A DNA stretch of 41,780 nucleotides from Paenibacillus maysiensis. Its GTDB lineage: Bacteria; Bacillota; Bacilli; Paenibacillales; Paenibacillaceae. Positions 24,940-34,532 of this stretch are shown here, in pieces. The position numbers and the translations under genes are program-made. Each line of letters opens with the position of its first letter. Position 1 is the stretch's first letter. Under the pieces are notes generated by a model that was given only the letters and a program-made list of their open reading frames with translations, was not told the DNA's origin and made no database searches. The stretch spans positions 1 to 41,780 of the forward strand of contig NZ_ASRY01000078.1 of the NCBI RefSeq assembly GCF_000520815.1. The letters are read 5' to 3'.

Positions 24940-26016
24940 ATGAATAATATGAGTAGCTTTTGGGCGTGGTTTATTGTGGTCCACATCATCATTTTTTGGT
25001 TTTTATTCCGCGCATTATACCGAAGGAACCGAGGAAATCGACGGACACGTCGCCGTAATGCATTTTTCCTAAGCTCCCCGTCTCCCTCTTCCCTTGAACA
25101 GGGACGACATAAGGAGATTATAGAGCTAATGCAGCTTCTGGAACGATCTATTCCAGCCTCCTACGCTCATAGTGTAAGGCGGCGTGTGGTGGAAGCCCAT
25201 CCTCACCTGACGGAGCAGGAATACGATTGGCGCTGGAATGAGCTAAAACGGTATTTTATGCTATGCGCGATTATGAATCGGGTGCCGATGTTTAGTCCAG
25301 ATGTGGATGAACTGTGGCATGAAATGCTGATGTTTACGCGGGAATACCAGCAATTCTCGGAAGCCTTCTTTGGTCGTATGCTGCACCACGCCCCTCATTC
25401 CGGATCACAGCCGATGCCGGATGAACGGGCATGGTTTGACTGGCTGTATGTGGAATGCTTTGGCTGGAACCGCTATAGCGCGAGCTTGTGGGGGGCTTTT
25501 TTTAATCATCCATTACCGAATAACGAGCTTGCACACTATTACAAGCTGGCAGCTTCCGGGCAGCCAGCAGGCGACCGTTGGAATACGCAAGAGGGCATGG
25601 GCATCTCTCAACAGGCACAGCAAGCGGTTCAGAGAATTGTGGACCATCTGCGTAATCGGGTGAATGAAGCAGTGGATGATCCAGATGGCAAGCGGCTGCC
25701 GAAGGTCAACTATTTGCAAATCGATTATCTGCTGCTGGCCGTTGTATGGTATTCCTGGTATCAACCTCATCAGTTTGCCTTGCACATGCACCCGTATGCT
25801 ACGGGCAGTGCCGCATTAGCCAGCTCCTCAGGCTGTAGTTCTGCAAGCGGTTGCTCGAACTGGGATACGCATCACTCGCACCAGCACTCTTCCCACGGTA
25901 GCTCCCATGATGGAGGCTCATCTCACCACGATTCAGGTGATTCCGGCGGCAGCCATTCCTCGTGCAGCAGTAGCTCCTCATGCGGAAGCAGCTGTGGTGG
26001 AGGTGGAGGCGACTGA
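24940..26016 (+). CDS. Membrane protein with GRDP-like core and Cys/His/Gly-rich tail
   Basis: Unrecognised protein of 358 residues. One transmembrane segment (about 5-26, SFWAWFIVVHIIIFWFLF) is followed by a very basic stretch (RRNRGNRRTRRRN). The core (about 60-290) contains FSPDVDELWHEMLMFTREYQ and FFGRMLHHAP, resembling the D-x-LWH-x-x-L and G-R-x-x-H-H-x-P motifs of glycine-rich-domain-protein-like (PF07173) sequences. The last 60 residues are Ser/His/Gly/Cys only, ending CGSSCGGGGGD, similar to the tails of TIGR04222-type membrane proteins. The ATG at 24940 has AAAGGAG upstream; an ATG at 24847 lacks one. It stands alone on the plus strand and ends at a bidirectional terminator. Confidence 0.7.
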   Translation: MNNMSSFWAWFIVVHIIIFWFLFRALYRRNRGNRRTRRRNAFFLSSPSPSSLEQGRHKEIIELMQLLERSIPASYAHSVRRRVVEAHPHLTEQEYDWRWNELKRYFMLCAIMNRVPMFSPDVDELWHEMLMFTREYQQFSEAFFGRMLHHAPHSGSQPMPDERAWFDWLYVECFGWNRYSASLWGAFFNHPLPNNELAHYYKLAASGQPAGDRWNTQEGMGISQQAQQAVQRIVDHLRNRVNEAVDDPDGKRLPKVNYLQIDYLLLAVVWYSWYQPHQFALHMHPYATGSAALASSSGCSSASGCSNWDTHHSHQHSSHGSSHDGGSSHHDSGDSGGSHSSCSSSSSCGSSCGGGGGD

Positions 26017-26023
26017 TCACATC

Positions 26024-26074
26024 AAAAAAAGGGCATCCCCAGCCACTATTGGCTTCATGAGGAATGCCCTTTTT
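26024..26074. terminator. Bidirectional terminator
   Basis: Stem AAAAGGGCAT / ATGCCCTTTT with long loop and T-runs on both strands. It serves the Cys-tail gene (plus) and glgA (minus). Confidence 0.85.
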
Positions 26075-26130
26075 CCATTGTACATTGTCAATTCTGCATC
26101 ATTTGAACACTTTTATCCAGTACACTCAGT

Positions 26131-27573
26131 TCATTCGTTCCCAATCAGTGAACGGTAAATATCCAGATACGCTCCCGCCGACACATCCCAGCTGTATTCT
26201 CCTGCAAAAGCGGTATTCGTAAGCTTGGACCAATGCTCAGGCTGGCGATAAAAATCAACCGCACGACGAATCGTATGCAGCATATCATGTGCATTGTAGT
26301 TTTTAAAGCTAAAACCGTTTCCTTCGCCTGTAGACTCGTTGTAAGCATGTACGGTATCGTTTAGACCGCCCGTTTCCCGTACAATGGGAATGCTACCATA
26401 GCGAAGCGCCAGCAACTGGCTGATCCCGCAAGGCTCAAACCTCGACGGCATAAGGTACATATCGCTTGCAGCATAAATTTTACGGGACAAAGGTTCACTG
26501 AATGCCAGCTGCGCCGACATTTTCAAGGGATAACGTCCGGCAGCTTCCCGGAACCAGTGCTCAAAGGCCGGATCTCCCGTGCCTAGCACGACAAACTGAA
26601 TATCATCATAGTACATGATCTCATCAAGTATCCTTGTTACCAGATCCAGTCCCTTCATATCCACAAGTCGGGTTACCATCGCAATTAAAGGCACATCCGG
26701 TCGTACCGGCAAACCCAGTTCCTTTTGCAGACCGATCTTGTTTTCCTTTTTCTTGACCAGACTGGTGCGGTACTTCATATAAATACGATTGTCCGTAGCA
26801 GGATTGTAGCTTTTGGTATCAATTCCGTTCACTATACCCGATAAACGCTCCTGCTCTCCCAGCTTACGCAGCAGCCCTTCCAGCCCATACCCGTAAAATT
26901 CTGTCTGAATCTCCTCTGCATAGGTAGGACTTACTGTGGTGACATGATCCGAGTAGGTCAGCCCGCCCTTCATAAAATTCAGTCTGCCATGATACTCCAC
27001 ACCCTCAGGGGTAAAATAGCTACTGTCGAGATTCAGCAGTTCCGTTAAGACCTCATATGGAAAGTCCCCCTGATACAGCAGGTTATGTATCGTAAACACG
27101 GTGCGAATATCACTGTAAAAGGTCAAATGACGGTAATTAGCGTTCAATAGTAACGGTACCATCGCGGTATGCCAATCATGACAATGCAAAATATCCGGTT
27201 GGAAATTCAAATCAGGCAATACTTCCAAAATCGCCCGGTTGAAAAAGGAGAAGCGTTCGCCATCATCCATATAACCGTAAATCCCTTCACGACCGAAGTA
27301 ATATTCATTATCTATAAAATAAACCTTAATTCCGTCCAGCGTCAGTTCCTCTACTCCACAATACTGATCACGCCAGCCTACAGCGACATGCTTGACCGTT
27401 ACCGGACGCAGTAACTTCTTATAAGTATCAGGAATCCCCGCATATTTAGGCAAAATGATTCGGACGTCGCACCCTGTCTGAAGAAGGGCCTTCGGCAGTG
27501 CACCAATGACATCAGCCAACCCGCCTGTTTTAATAAATGGATGTGCTTCTGCTGCTGCAAATAGAATCTTCAT
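26131..27573 (-). CDS. glgA: Glycogen synthase GlgA
   Basis: ADP-glucose-dependent glucan chain elongation, 480 residues, the family's usual length. The N-terminal MKILFAAAEAHPFIKTGGLAD includes the K-x-GG-L ADP-glucose motif (K15). The GT5 fold shows LHCHDWHTAM, TIHNLLYQGDFP, GIVNGID and the C-terminal PSRFEPCGISQLLALRYGSIPIVRETGGLNDTV with the catalytic E-x7-E region. AAGGAGG precedes the ATG. It lies 54 bases downstream of glgB on the same strand and ends at a strong hairpin. Confidence 0.96.
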   Translation of the reverse strand: MKILFAAAEAHPFIKTGGLADVIGALPKALLQTGCDVRIILPKYAGIPDTYKKLLRPVTVKHVAVGWRDQYCGVEELTLDGIKVYFIDNEYYFGREGIYGYMDDGERFSFFNRAILEVLPDLNFQPDILHCHDWHTAMVPLLLNANYRHLTFYSDIRTVFTIHNLLYQGDFPYEVLTELLNLDSSYFTPEGVEYHGRLNFMKGGLTYSDHVTTVSPTYAEEIQTEFYGYGLEGLLRKLGEQERLSGIVNGIDTKSYNPATDNRIYMKYRTSLVKKKENKIGLQKELGLPVRPDVPLIAMVTRLVDMKGLDLVTRILDEIMYYDDIQFVVLGTGDPAFEHWFREAAGRYPLKMSAQLAFSEPLSRKIYAASDMYLMPSRFEPCGISQLLALRYGSIPIVRETGGLNDTVHAYNESTGEGNGFSFKNYNAHDMLHTIRRAVDFYRQPEHWSKLTNTAFAGEYSWDVSAGAYLDIYRSLIGNE

Positions 27574-27627
27574 ATATGCTTCCTCCTTAATGACCTCAAT
27601 CCTATTTTAAACCATTTGTAACATGGA

Positions 27628-29550
27628 TTAATCCGCCTTTTTAGCCCTCCGGGATGCTTTCTTCAATATAACGACGCTCAGCGGCGGAATGGTCACCTCC
27701 AGGCTGTGCAGTTGTCCATGCCAAGGGATCTTGGTCGTGCGCAACACTTCGGTGTTCAACTGGCCACTACCACCGAAGTCCGAATGATCACTGTTCAGCA
27801 GCTCGATATATCTGCCTGATTTTTCCAGACCAATTCGGTAGTGCTCTCTTGCCACAGGCTGAAAATTGATGAGAATGACCAGTGTATCTCCCGGTTTTTT
27901 ACCTTTACGTAGATACGTAATTACGCTCTGCCCACGGTCCTCTGCCTCAATCCACTGATAACCATCCCACGAATGATCCAGCTCCCATAATGCTTTTTCC
28001 TGTATATACAAATGATTCAGCGCTTTCGTAAAAGCGTGCAGCGTACGGTGGCTGCCATAATCCAGCAGAAACCAGTCAAGCTGCTCCTCATCTTTCCATT
28101 CGATAAATTGGCCGAATTCCCCTCCCATAAATAACAGCTTTTTACCCGGTGAGGTGATTTGGTAACCGAGAAGCGCTCGAAGCCCGGCAAATTTTTGTTC
28201 ATAGCTACCCGGCATTTTATCAAGCAGCGACTTTTTACCATGAACGACCTCATCGTGCGACAACGGCAGTGTAAAATTCTCGCTGTATGCATAGGCTATG
28301 GGGAACGTCAGTAAATTATGGCGCTCGGATCTCTGATCGAAATCCGTTTCGATATAATCAAGCGTGTCGTTCATCCAGCCCATATTCCATTTGTAATTAA
28401 AGCCGAGTCCTCCATCGCTTACTGGGGAAGTCACCATCGGCCAGGCACTGGACTCCTCTGCCATCATCAGCGCATACGGATAATAGCGGAATACTGTTTC
28501 ATTCAGTTGTTGAAGGAAGGCAATAGCCTCCTCATTTTCAATACCTCCCTTGGAGTTAAAACGATATTGACCATCCGGCTTTTCAAAATCCAGCCGCAGC
28601 ATACTCGTCACAGCATCTACGCGCAGGCCGTCAATATGGTACACATCCATCCAGAACAGCGCATTGGATATCAGGAAAGAACGCACCTCCGGCTTGCTGT
28701 AATCAAACGTCAGCGTCCCCCAGCCGGGCTTTTCTGCAATTAGCGGGTCCGCGTATTCGAACAGCGGCGATCCATCAAACAGTCTCAAACCATGAGCATC
28801 CTTGGCGAAATGAGCCGGAACCCAATCCATAAGCACCCCAATGCCCGCCTGATGACAACGATCCACCAAGTACATAAAATCATGTGGTTCCCCATAACGG
28901 CTTGTCAGCGCAAAATATCCGGTAAGCTGGTATCCCCAGGAAAGATCATACGGATGCTCACTGAGCGGCATAAGCTCGATATGCGTATAACCCATTTCCG
29001 TTACATAGGGCACAAGAAGCTCAGCCATTTCCCTGTATGTATAAAACGTACCGTCTTCTTTTTGTCTCCAAGTGCCCAAATGCAGCTCGTATATATGAAG
29101 GGGTTTTCCATAAGGCTCTCTCCGTTTACGCCGCCAAGCCGCGTCGTTCCAAACATAGCCCTCCAGTGAAGCGACCAAGGAAGCCGTTGCCGGCCTCAAT
29201 TCTGCGCGTACCGCGTAAGGGTCTGCTTTTAGAAAACGTTCACCATTTGCACCCGTAATATGATATTTGTAAAAAGTTCCTTGGGATATACCCGAAAAAA
29301 AACGACTCCAAAAGCCGGATTCGGGAACTCTATATAAGGAATCCTGTTCCCCATTCCAGTTGTTACGATCTGTAGCAAGCCCGACATGGAGAGCATGAGG
29401 AGCCCAGACCGTAAAACGGACGCCCTGTTCTCCGTTCTCCACAGTAAGGCGGGAACCCAAAGATCGGTAGCTGTGATAAAGCGTTCCTTCGTGAAACAAA
29501 TAAATATCTTCCGGGGATACAGCCTGTTGCGGGAGAGTTTGGTCTGTCAT
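27628..29550 (-). CDS. glgB: 1,4-alpha-glucan branching enzyme GlgB
   Basis: Introduces alpha-1,6 branches into glycogen. It has 640 residues, the Bacillus-type length. An N-terminal CBM48 module (VRFTVWAPHALHVGL) is followed by a GH13 catalytic barrel with DWVPAHF, the nucleophile in DGLRVDAVTSML (Asp near 311), the acid/base in MMAEESSAWP and LPLSHDEVVHGK, then the C-terminal beta domain with VVILKK. ATG and a preceding GTG are adjacent; AAGGTGG is better spaced to the ATG at 29550. It is divergent from glgC across about 240 bp that must carry both promoters. Confidence 0.96.
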   Translation of the reverse strand: MTDQTLPQQAVSPEDIYLFHEGTLYHSYRSLGSRLTVENGEQGVRFTVWAPHALHVGLATDRNNWNGEQDSLYRVPESGFWSRFFSGISQGTFYKYHITGANGERFLKADPYAVRAELRPATASLVASLEGYVWNDAAWRRKRREPYGKPLHIYELHLGTWRQKEDGTFYTYREMAELLVPYVTEMGYTHIELMPLSEHPYDLSWGYQLTGYFALTSRYGEPHDFMYLVDRCHQAGIGVLMDWVPAHFAKDAHGLRLFDGSPLFEYADPLIAEKPGWGTLTFDYSKPEVRSFLISNALFWMDVYHIDGLRVDAVTSMLRLDFEKPDGQYRFNSKGGIENEEAIAFLQQLNETVFRYYPYALMMAEESSAWPMVTSPVSDGGLGFNYKWNMGWMNDTLDYIETDFDQRSERHNLLTFPIAYAYSENFTLPLSHDEVVHGKKSLLDKMPGSYEQKFAGLRALLGYQITSPGKKLLFMGGEFGQFIEWKDEEQLDWFLLDYGSHRTLHAFTKALNHLYIQEKALWELDHSWDGYQWIEAEDRGQSVITYLRKGKKPGDTLVILINFQPVAREHYRIGLEKSGRYIELLNSDHSDFGGSGQLNTEVLRTTKIPWHGQLHSLEVTIPPLSVVILKKASRRAKKAD

Positions 29551-29787
29551 CACGCCACCACCTTTATATGTTTGTTTCGTACAAAATGTATGATTCGGAA
29601 ATACATTACTTTCCGGTCAAAGCTGACTTGAGTTATTACCCCATTCTAGCCACAATGAACAGAAAAATGACTATGAAAGAAATAAACCTTAAATTTTGGG
29701 GGATCTTACACACCTGATGGTTTCAAGAGCACCCCATACCGTTTATGTATGTACTACAACAGACAACTAAACCGGGAGGGAAACGAA

Positions 29788-31014
29788 ATGTTTAATAAAG
29801 AATGCATTGCCATGCTGCTGGCAGGCGGAGAAGGACGCCGTCTTGCTCCCCTTACTTCAACGATTGCAAAACCCGCCGTACCCTTTGGCGGTCATTACCG
29901 AATTATCGATTTTCCTCTCAGCAACTGTGTTAATTCAGACATCGATACTGTAGGTGTGCTGACGCAATATGAGGCGGAATCCTTGCACGAGCATATTGGG
30001 GATGGAACTCCTTGGGGTCTTACCAAAACAAACGACAAGGGAGTTACCTTACTTCCATCTTATAATACAGACAACGCTGAATATTTGGGAACGGCAGACG
30101 CCATTCATAAAAATATCGAATATATTGACAGCCAAAACCCGGAGCACGTGCTTATTTTATCCGGTGATCATATTTACTATATGAATTATCGTGAAATGCT
30201 GAACTATCATAAAGAAAAAGGTACAGTGGCTACGATTTCCGTTATGGAAGTGCCTTGGGATGAAGCGCATCGTTTTGGCGTCATGAGTGCCGATGAGGAA
30301 CTGCGTATCACCGAATTTGCCGAGAAGCCAGAAAAACCGGAAAGTAACCTGGCGTCTATGGGGATTTACCTGTTTAAGTGGGATTATTTGAGAAAGTATC
30401 TGGTGGAGGACGCCGAGGATGAGCAATCCAGTCATGATTTTGGTAAAGACATCATTCCTAAAATGCTGGCGGATCAAGAGTCCTTGTATGTTTACGAATT
30501 TCAAGGCTACTGGAAGGATGTAGGTACCGTTAAAAGCCTGTGGGATTCACATATGGATCTGTTGCAAGAGGATTGCGCTATTGACCTGCAACGGACAGAC
30601 TGGCCTATGTATACGCGTGAACGCCGTACAAGGTTGAGCGCACACAAGCTATCTAACCGCAAAACGGATTCATTAGACAGCCTCCTGCATGATTCTTGCC
30701 AAGTAGAAGGTCAAATCGAACGTTCCGTCGTATTTAGCGGCGTCGAGGTAGGTAAAGGATCAGCTATTAAGGAAAGTATCGTTATGCCTAACACTCGTAT
30801 CGGACGTAATGTGCATATTGAGCACGCGATTATCGGGGAAGGTGCTGTAATTCGTGACGGTGCAGTCATCAAGGGTAACCCGAGTGAGATTATGGTTATC
30901 GGACCGAATGAAACAGTGTTCGGGAAAATGGCGGTACGCCCACAAACGGCCCGCATGCTGAAAGAAGCTTATGAGCGCAACACACGCTTGCGCGCTGAAG
31001 GTTTTACTTCATAA
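29788..31014 (+). CDS. glgC: Glucose-1-phosphate adenylyltransferase GlgC
   Basis: Makes ADP-glucose, the donor for GlgA, and is the committed step of glycogen synthesis. It has 408 residues. The nucleotidyltransferase domain has [53 protein letters not shown] and GYWKDVGT; the C-terminal part has left-handed beta-helix hexapeptides ([21 protein letters not shown]). The ATG at 29788 follows GGGAGGG; an in-frame ATG at 29749 has none. Bacilli often pair GlgC with GlgD in one operon. Here no glgD or glgP is present in the window, and glgC faces away from glgBA. Confidence 0.96.
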   Translation: MFNKECIAMLLAGGEGRRLAPLTSTIAKPAVPFGGHYRIIDFPLSNCVNSDIDTVGVLTQYEAESLHEHIGDGTPWGLTKTNDKGVTLLPSYNTDNAEYLGTADAIHKNIEYIDSQNPEHVLILSGDHIYYMNYREMLNYHKEKGTVATISVMEVPWDEAHRFGVMSADEELRITEFAEKPEKPESNLASMGIYLFKWDYLRKYLVEDAEDEQSSHDFGKDIIPKMLADQESLYVYEFQGYWKDVGTVKSLWDSHMDLLQEDCAIDLQRTDWPMYTRERRTRLSAHKLSNRKTDSLDSLLHDSCQVEGQIERSVVFSGVEVGKGSAIKESIVMPNTRIGRNVHIEHAIIGEGAVIRDGAVIKGNPSEIMVIGPNETVFGKMAVRPQTARMLKEAYERNTRLRAEGFTS

Positions 31015-31030
31015 TGGAACGAAAAACGTC

Positions 31031-31070
31031 AAACAGCCAGCACCCCGCTATAGTGAGGTGCTGGCTGTTT
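31031..31070. terminator. Convergent hairpin terminator
   Basis: A 14-bp stem AAACAGCCAGCACC with complement and 12-base loop between glgC (plus) and the sensor kinase gene (minus). Only short T-runs on either side. Confidence 0.75.
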
Positions 31071-31076
31071 ACATAA

Positions 31077-32501
31077 CTAGCCTTGAGTGAGTTGCGGTGA
31101 CTCTACGGGTTGCTCAGCTTGTAATGCAGGCAATGAAACTGTAATGGTGGTGCCTGCTCCCAATTCACTCTTGATGAGCATTTGCCCTTGATGGCGCTCC
31201 ACAAACTGCTGTGAGATTGCCAATCCCAATCCCGTACCACCATTCTGATGGTCTACCTGGAAAAAGCGGTCTCTTACTCTGGCAAGATTCTCCGCGCTAA
31301 TCCCGATTCCTGTGTCTTGCACAGATACCTCGATGTTGTCTGCGATCCGTTGCAGACACAGAAAAATAATAGAGCTTTCATGGGAAAACTTGATGGCATT
31401 GTCCACAATGTTTAAAAACACCTGTTTCAGACGGTTGCCGTCGCCATGAACCAGATATGCTGCTTTCTCCGAGTCCAGTTGGAGTTTAATATGCTTCATT
31501 TCCGCTTTTGCCCATACGTTCAGCATAACTTCCTGTAGAAGCTCCCGTAGATCCACTGTTCCCATGACAAGCTTCATTGCGTTTTGCTCCAGCTTGGAAA
31601 AATCGAGAATTTCCTCCACCAGACCGATCAACCTGTCTGTTTCTTTGGAAATAATTTGCATCCCAATCTTCGTCTCCTCTGGGTCAAAGGTGCCGGAATC
31701 TAACGTTTCACTCCAGCCTTTAATGGAAGTCAACGGTGTGCGCAGTTCATGAGATATGGATGAAATAAAATCATCTTTGATTTGATTCGTTCTGACAATT
31801 TCTTGCGCCATGTAGTTTAGTGTCGAAGCCAGCTCACCCAACTCATAACGATAATCGCCTTTAATACGTGTATCGAATCGTCCTTGCGCCATTTGAGCTG
31901 ATACATCGCGAATATTGTTAATTGGCCTAACGATGGAATTAGCGAGACCTGTACTGACCACAAATACAATAACTAGTACAACTGCCATGATGCCAAGGGA
32001 AAACAGCGTAATCGTAAACAGCTTGTCGTTGACCTTTTCCAGAGAGGTGGTAAACCGTACAATGTAGACCTGATCTCCGACAATATTGTCCAGTTTTTTG
32101 GATACCGCCATCACCTGTTGCCCCGTACCCGGTTGCTTCCCGATCCAGCTACCCGTATCCCCCGCTAACGCTTGTGGCACATCGCTCGTTTGCACACTTA
32201 TATCTGCCGCAAAGTTCGTCGAGTTATCAATTACATTTCCCTGTTCATCGAGTAATTGAAATTCCGTGTTGGGCAAAGAAAATGTATTCAACAAATACGA
32301 TTGCAAAGACTGTTCTGGGTCTTTGAATTTAGGTGCAAACTCACCTACTGATTCAATACGGCTTTCCATGTGTTTATAAATCGTGTCGTAGTAGTACCCC
32401 CGGATTGCAAACATGAAAATGGTTTCTACCAACAGAAGCGCCAAGAACACCACAAAAAAATAGTGAAGCACAATCTGTCTGCGAATTCCTTTTTTAATCA
32501 T
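31077..32501 (-). CDS. Sensor histidine kinase
   Basis: Membrane-bound two-component kinase of 474 residues. Layout: TM1 (about 10-32), extracellular sensor region (about 35-160), TM2 (about 168-192), HAMP (about 192-245, STGLANSIVRPINNI), HisKA with the phosphorylated His in SSISHELRTPLTSIKGW (near 258), HATPase with N-box FLNIVDNAIKFSH, G1 DTGIGIS and G2 GGTGLGLAIS. The ATG at 32501 overlaps the response regulator stop as ATGA; an ATG six codons earlier is less likely. It is last in a four-gene unit behind a response regulator, an FG-GAP lipoprotein and an ABC ATPase. The signal is unknown. Confidence 0.93.
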   Translation of the reverse strand: MIKKGIRRQIVLHYFFVVFLALLLVETIFMFAIRGYYYDTIYKHMESRIESVGEFAPKFKDPEQSLQSYLLNTFSLPNTEFQLLDEQGNVIDNSTNFAADISVQTSDVPQALAGDTGSWIGKQPGTGQQVMAVSKKLDNIVGDQVYIVRFTTSLEKVNDKLFTITLFSLGIMAVVLVIVFVVSTGLANSIVRPINNIRDVSAQMAQGRFDTRIKGDYRYELGELASTLNYMAQEIVRTNQIKDDFISSISHELRTPLTSIKGWSETLDSGTFDPEETKIGMQIISKETDRLIGLVEEILDFSKLEQNAMKLVMGTVDLRELLQEVMLNVWAKAEMKHIKLQLDSEKAAYLVHGDGNRLKQVFLNIVDNAIKFSHESSIIFLCLQRIADNIEVSVQDTGIGISAENLARVRDRFFQVDHQNGGTGLGLAISQQFVERHQGQMLIKSELGAGTTITVSLPALQAEQPVESPQLTQG

Positions 32502-33196
32502 TGAGCCTGACCTTTCCATTTATATCCATGTCCCCAAACCGTTTGTAAAAAGGCGGGCTCAGAAGGATTGTTTTCAATTTTTTGACGCAACCGCCGGATG
32601 TTCACATCCACGATTTTTGGATCGCCCATATATTCCTTGCCCCACACGTGGTCAAGCAAAACATCCCGGCTGAGCGGTGTATTTTCTTTTTCAAGAAAAA
32701 ATTGAATCAGGGAAAACTCTGTTGGCGTCAGCTCAATCAGCTGCCCGTTTTTCTTAAATTGCTTGGCAATCAGATCCAGCGTGAACGGACCGGACTGAAA
32801 GGATACTTTGGCTGCCGTCTCGCGGTGTACATTTACCCTCCGCAGCAGCGATTGAATACGGGCAATGAGCTCCGTCGGGCTGAAGGGCTTGCTGACATGA
32901 TCATCAGCCCCTACCGACAGGGCATATACTTTATCTTGCTCCTGAACCTTCGCCGTTAGAAAAATAATACCAATTCGCTCATTCGTTTCCCTAATTCTTC
33001 GACAGACCTCGAAACCATCCATGCCCGGCACCATTACATCGAGCAATGCGATATCAATATCCCGTACCGTGTTCAAAATATTAAGAGCCTCATGCCCATC
33101 CGACGCCTCCAACACCTCGAAACCGTTTCGTTTCAAATTTATAACGATAAAGCTGCGAATGGATTCCTCGTCTTCCATGATTAAAACTTTACTCAC
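32498..33196 (-). CDS. OmpR-family response regulator
   Basis: DNA-binding response regulator of 232 residues. The receiver domain (1-120) has the acidic pocket MEDEES, the phosphorylated Asp in ALLDVMVPGMDG (about 54), FLTAK and SKPFSPTEL. The winged-helix effector (about 130-230) has LTPTEFSLIQFFLE and the recognition helix VDVNIRRLRQKIE, ending GHGYKW. It begins with GTG, one base after the lipoprotein stop, with GCAGG upstream; an ATG seven codons in is the alternative. It overlaps the kinase gene by four bases, so the two are a cognate pair. Confidence 0.93.
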   Translation of the reverse strand: MSKVLIMEDEESIRSFIVINLKRNGFEVLEASDGHEALNILNTVRDIDIALLDVMVPGMDGFEVCRRIRETNERIGIIFLTAKVQEQDKVYALSVGADDHVSKPFSPTELIARIQSLLRRVNVHRETAAKVSFQSGPFTLDLIAKQFKKNGQLIELTPTEFSLIQFFLEKENTPLSRDVLLDHVWGKEYMGDPKIVDVNIRRLRQKIENNPSEPAFLQTVWGHGYKWKGQAQ

Positions 33197-33197
33197 T

Positions 33198-34532
33198 CTA
33201 TTCTACCTGCCTTTCCCCCAATTTGTTTTTAATGGTTTTACGCGGCTCCAGCTCACTGGATCGCTTGATTCCAATCACCTGTGCATTGGTTCGCCATAAC
33301 TGGCTATATCCTTCATTGTTTCGCTCCCATTGCGACAACGAGAAATATTTAATTTCTGCAATCGTTTTGTCTGTATTGTCCAGAATGAACCGCAAATAGC
33401 TGTCCTTCTTTGATACTTTCGGATCAATGGTTACCTTGCCGTGCAGTTCCTTCGGCAGTCTGAAATAGATCTGATCATTGGAGTCGCGATACTGTTGCTG
33501 TTTGAAAATCGTTCCCTTTGCACCATCCCACTGATAGAACGAGACAAAATACGGGACTTCATCCAGCGGCCTGTTGGACCATCCTTTCGGCTTCTCCAGA
33601 TTGCCAAATTCCAGAATGCCATCACCATCCACATCACCGCTAGTAATGGTAGCATCCTTAAAGGTTACATCCATGAGATCAAGTTTTTTGAGCTTGCTAT
33701 GGTCCATCACAATGACGTTGGACACCGTAGTTGTCTGGGCAATCTTGGTATCTATAATGATACCCTGCCTGCCCTCGGCTACCTTACCAGCGACGACATT
33801 GTAGATACTAAGCGTCTGACTGTCCAAATCCAGCGATCCGATTTCCTTAAACGTTCCCCCGCTGAATTGAAATGTTTTGACCGTGAAAAATTCATTACGT
33901 CGCAGCGTGATAATCGTCAAGTCATTCAAATTGTCCCCGTTCAAGTCCATCTTGTTATGATTAAAATCGTCTACGACGAAGTCCGTATAACCAGTAGCAT
34001 ATATTTTCTCCAAAGTTCCTCCGGTATAAGAATACACGATGAGTCCCTTCTGATCGTTACCATCACCGCTATCCCCGCTGGAAAAGCCTGCTACAATATC
34101 TAGCGTGCCATCATTCGTTACATCAACCAGTTTGAACGACTCCAGTACAGTACCTTCTCCGTCAAACGTCAGCTTCTTTACCCACGTTCCGTTCTGATCC
34201 TCGAACAACGCTCCGTGTATTTTTACACTTTCATCTGGCGTTTCGTAAAAAAGTACCGCTTCGTCTGTACCATCATTGTTCAGATCCCCCGTACGAATCG
34301 GCGTCGGGTCATCGGGGTCATTCGGGCGCAGAGGCTGCACCATTCCGAGCTGCGTAACCACTGCACCATTCAACTGCTGTTTCTCGTCAGACATCATCGG
34401 TGACTGCATCAGCGAAATCGGGTCACTAATGACATTACAGCCGCTTAAAAATCCAACAAGGAGCAGCGATGCACAGCAACCGGTTAATATTCTCAACAAC
34501 ATCATTTTCACTTCACTTGCCGTCCCCTTCAC
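33198..34532 (-). CDS. FG-GAP/VCBS-repeat lipoprotein
   Basis: Exported lipoprotein of about 444 residues. The signal peptide ends in lipobox LSGC (Cys32 from the GTG). The body contains repeated beta-propeller-type calcium loops: TGDLNNDGTDEAV, VDVTNDGTLDIV, MDLNGDNLNDLTI and SGDVDGDGILEF, so an FG-GAP/VCBS propeller is likely (about 75-330). The GTG start overlaps the ATPase stop by four bases (GTGA); ATG codons at 34505 and 34502 are possible starts with only a slightly shorter signal peptide. It lies between an ABC ATPase gene and a two-component pair, so it may be the extracellular sensor part of that system. Ligand unknown. Confidence 0.82.
   Translation of the reverse strand: MKGTASEVKMMLLRILTGCCASLLLVGFLSGCNVISDPISLMQSPMMSDEKQQLNGAVVTQLGMVQPLRPNDPDDPTPIRTGDLNNDGTDEAVLFYETPDESVKIHGALFEDQNGTWVKKLTFDGEGTVLESFKLVDVTNDGTLDIVAGFSSGDSGDGNDQKGLIVYSYTGGTLEKIYATGYTDFVVDDFNHNKMDLNGDNLNDLTIITLRRNEFFTVKTFQFSGGTFKEIGSLDLDSQTLSIYNVVAGKVAEGRQGIIIDTKIAQTTTVSNVIVMDHSKLKKLDLMDVTFKDATITSGDVDGDGILEFGNLEKPKGWSNRPLDEVPYFVSFYQWDGAKGTIFKQQQYRDSNDQIYFRLPKELHGKVTIDPKVSKKDSYLRFILDNTDKTIAEIKYFSLSQWERNNEGYSQLWRTNAQVIGIKRSSELEPRKTIKNKLGERQVE

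Noticed and set aside
33441..34103. 220-codon open frame on the plus strand
   Set aside because: Antisense to the FG-GAP lipoprotein gene, no ribosome binding site and no recognisable domain.
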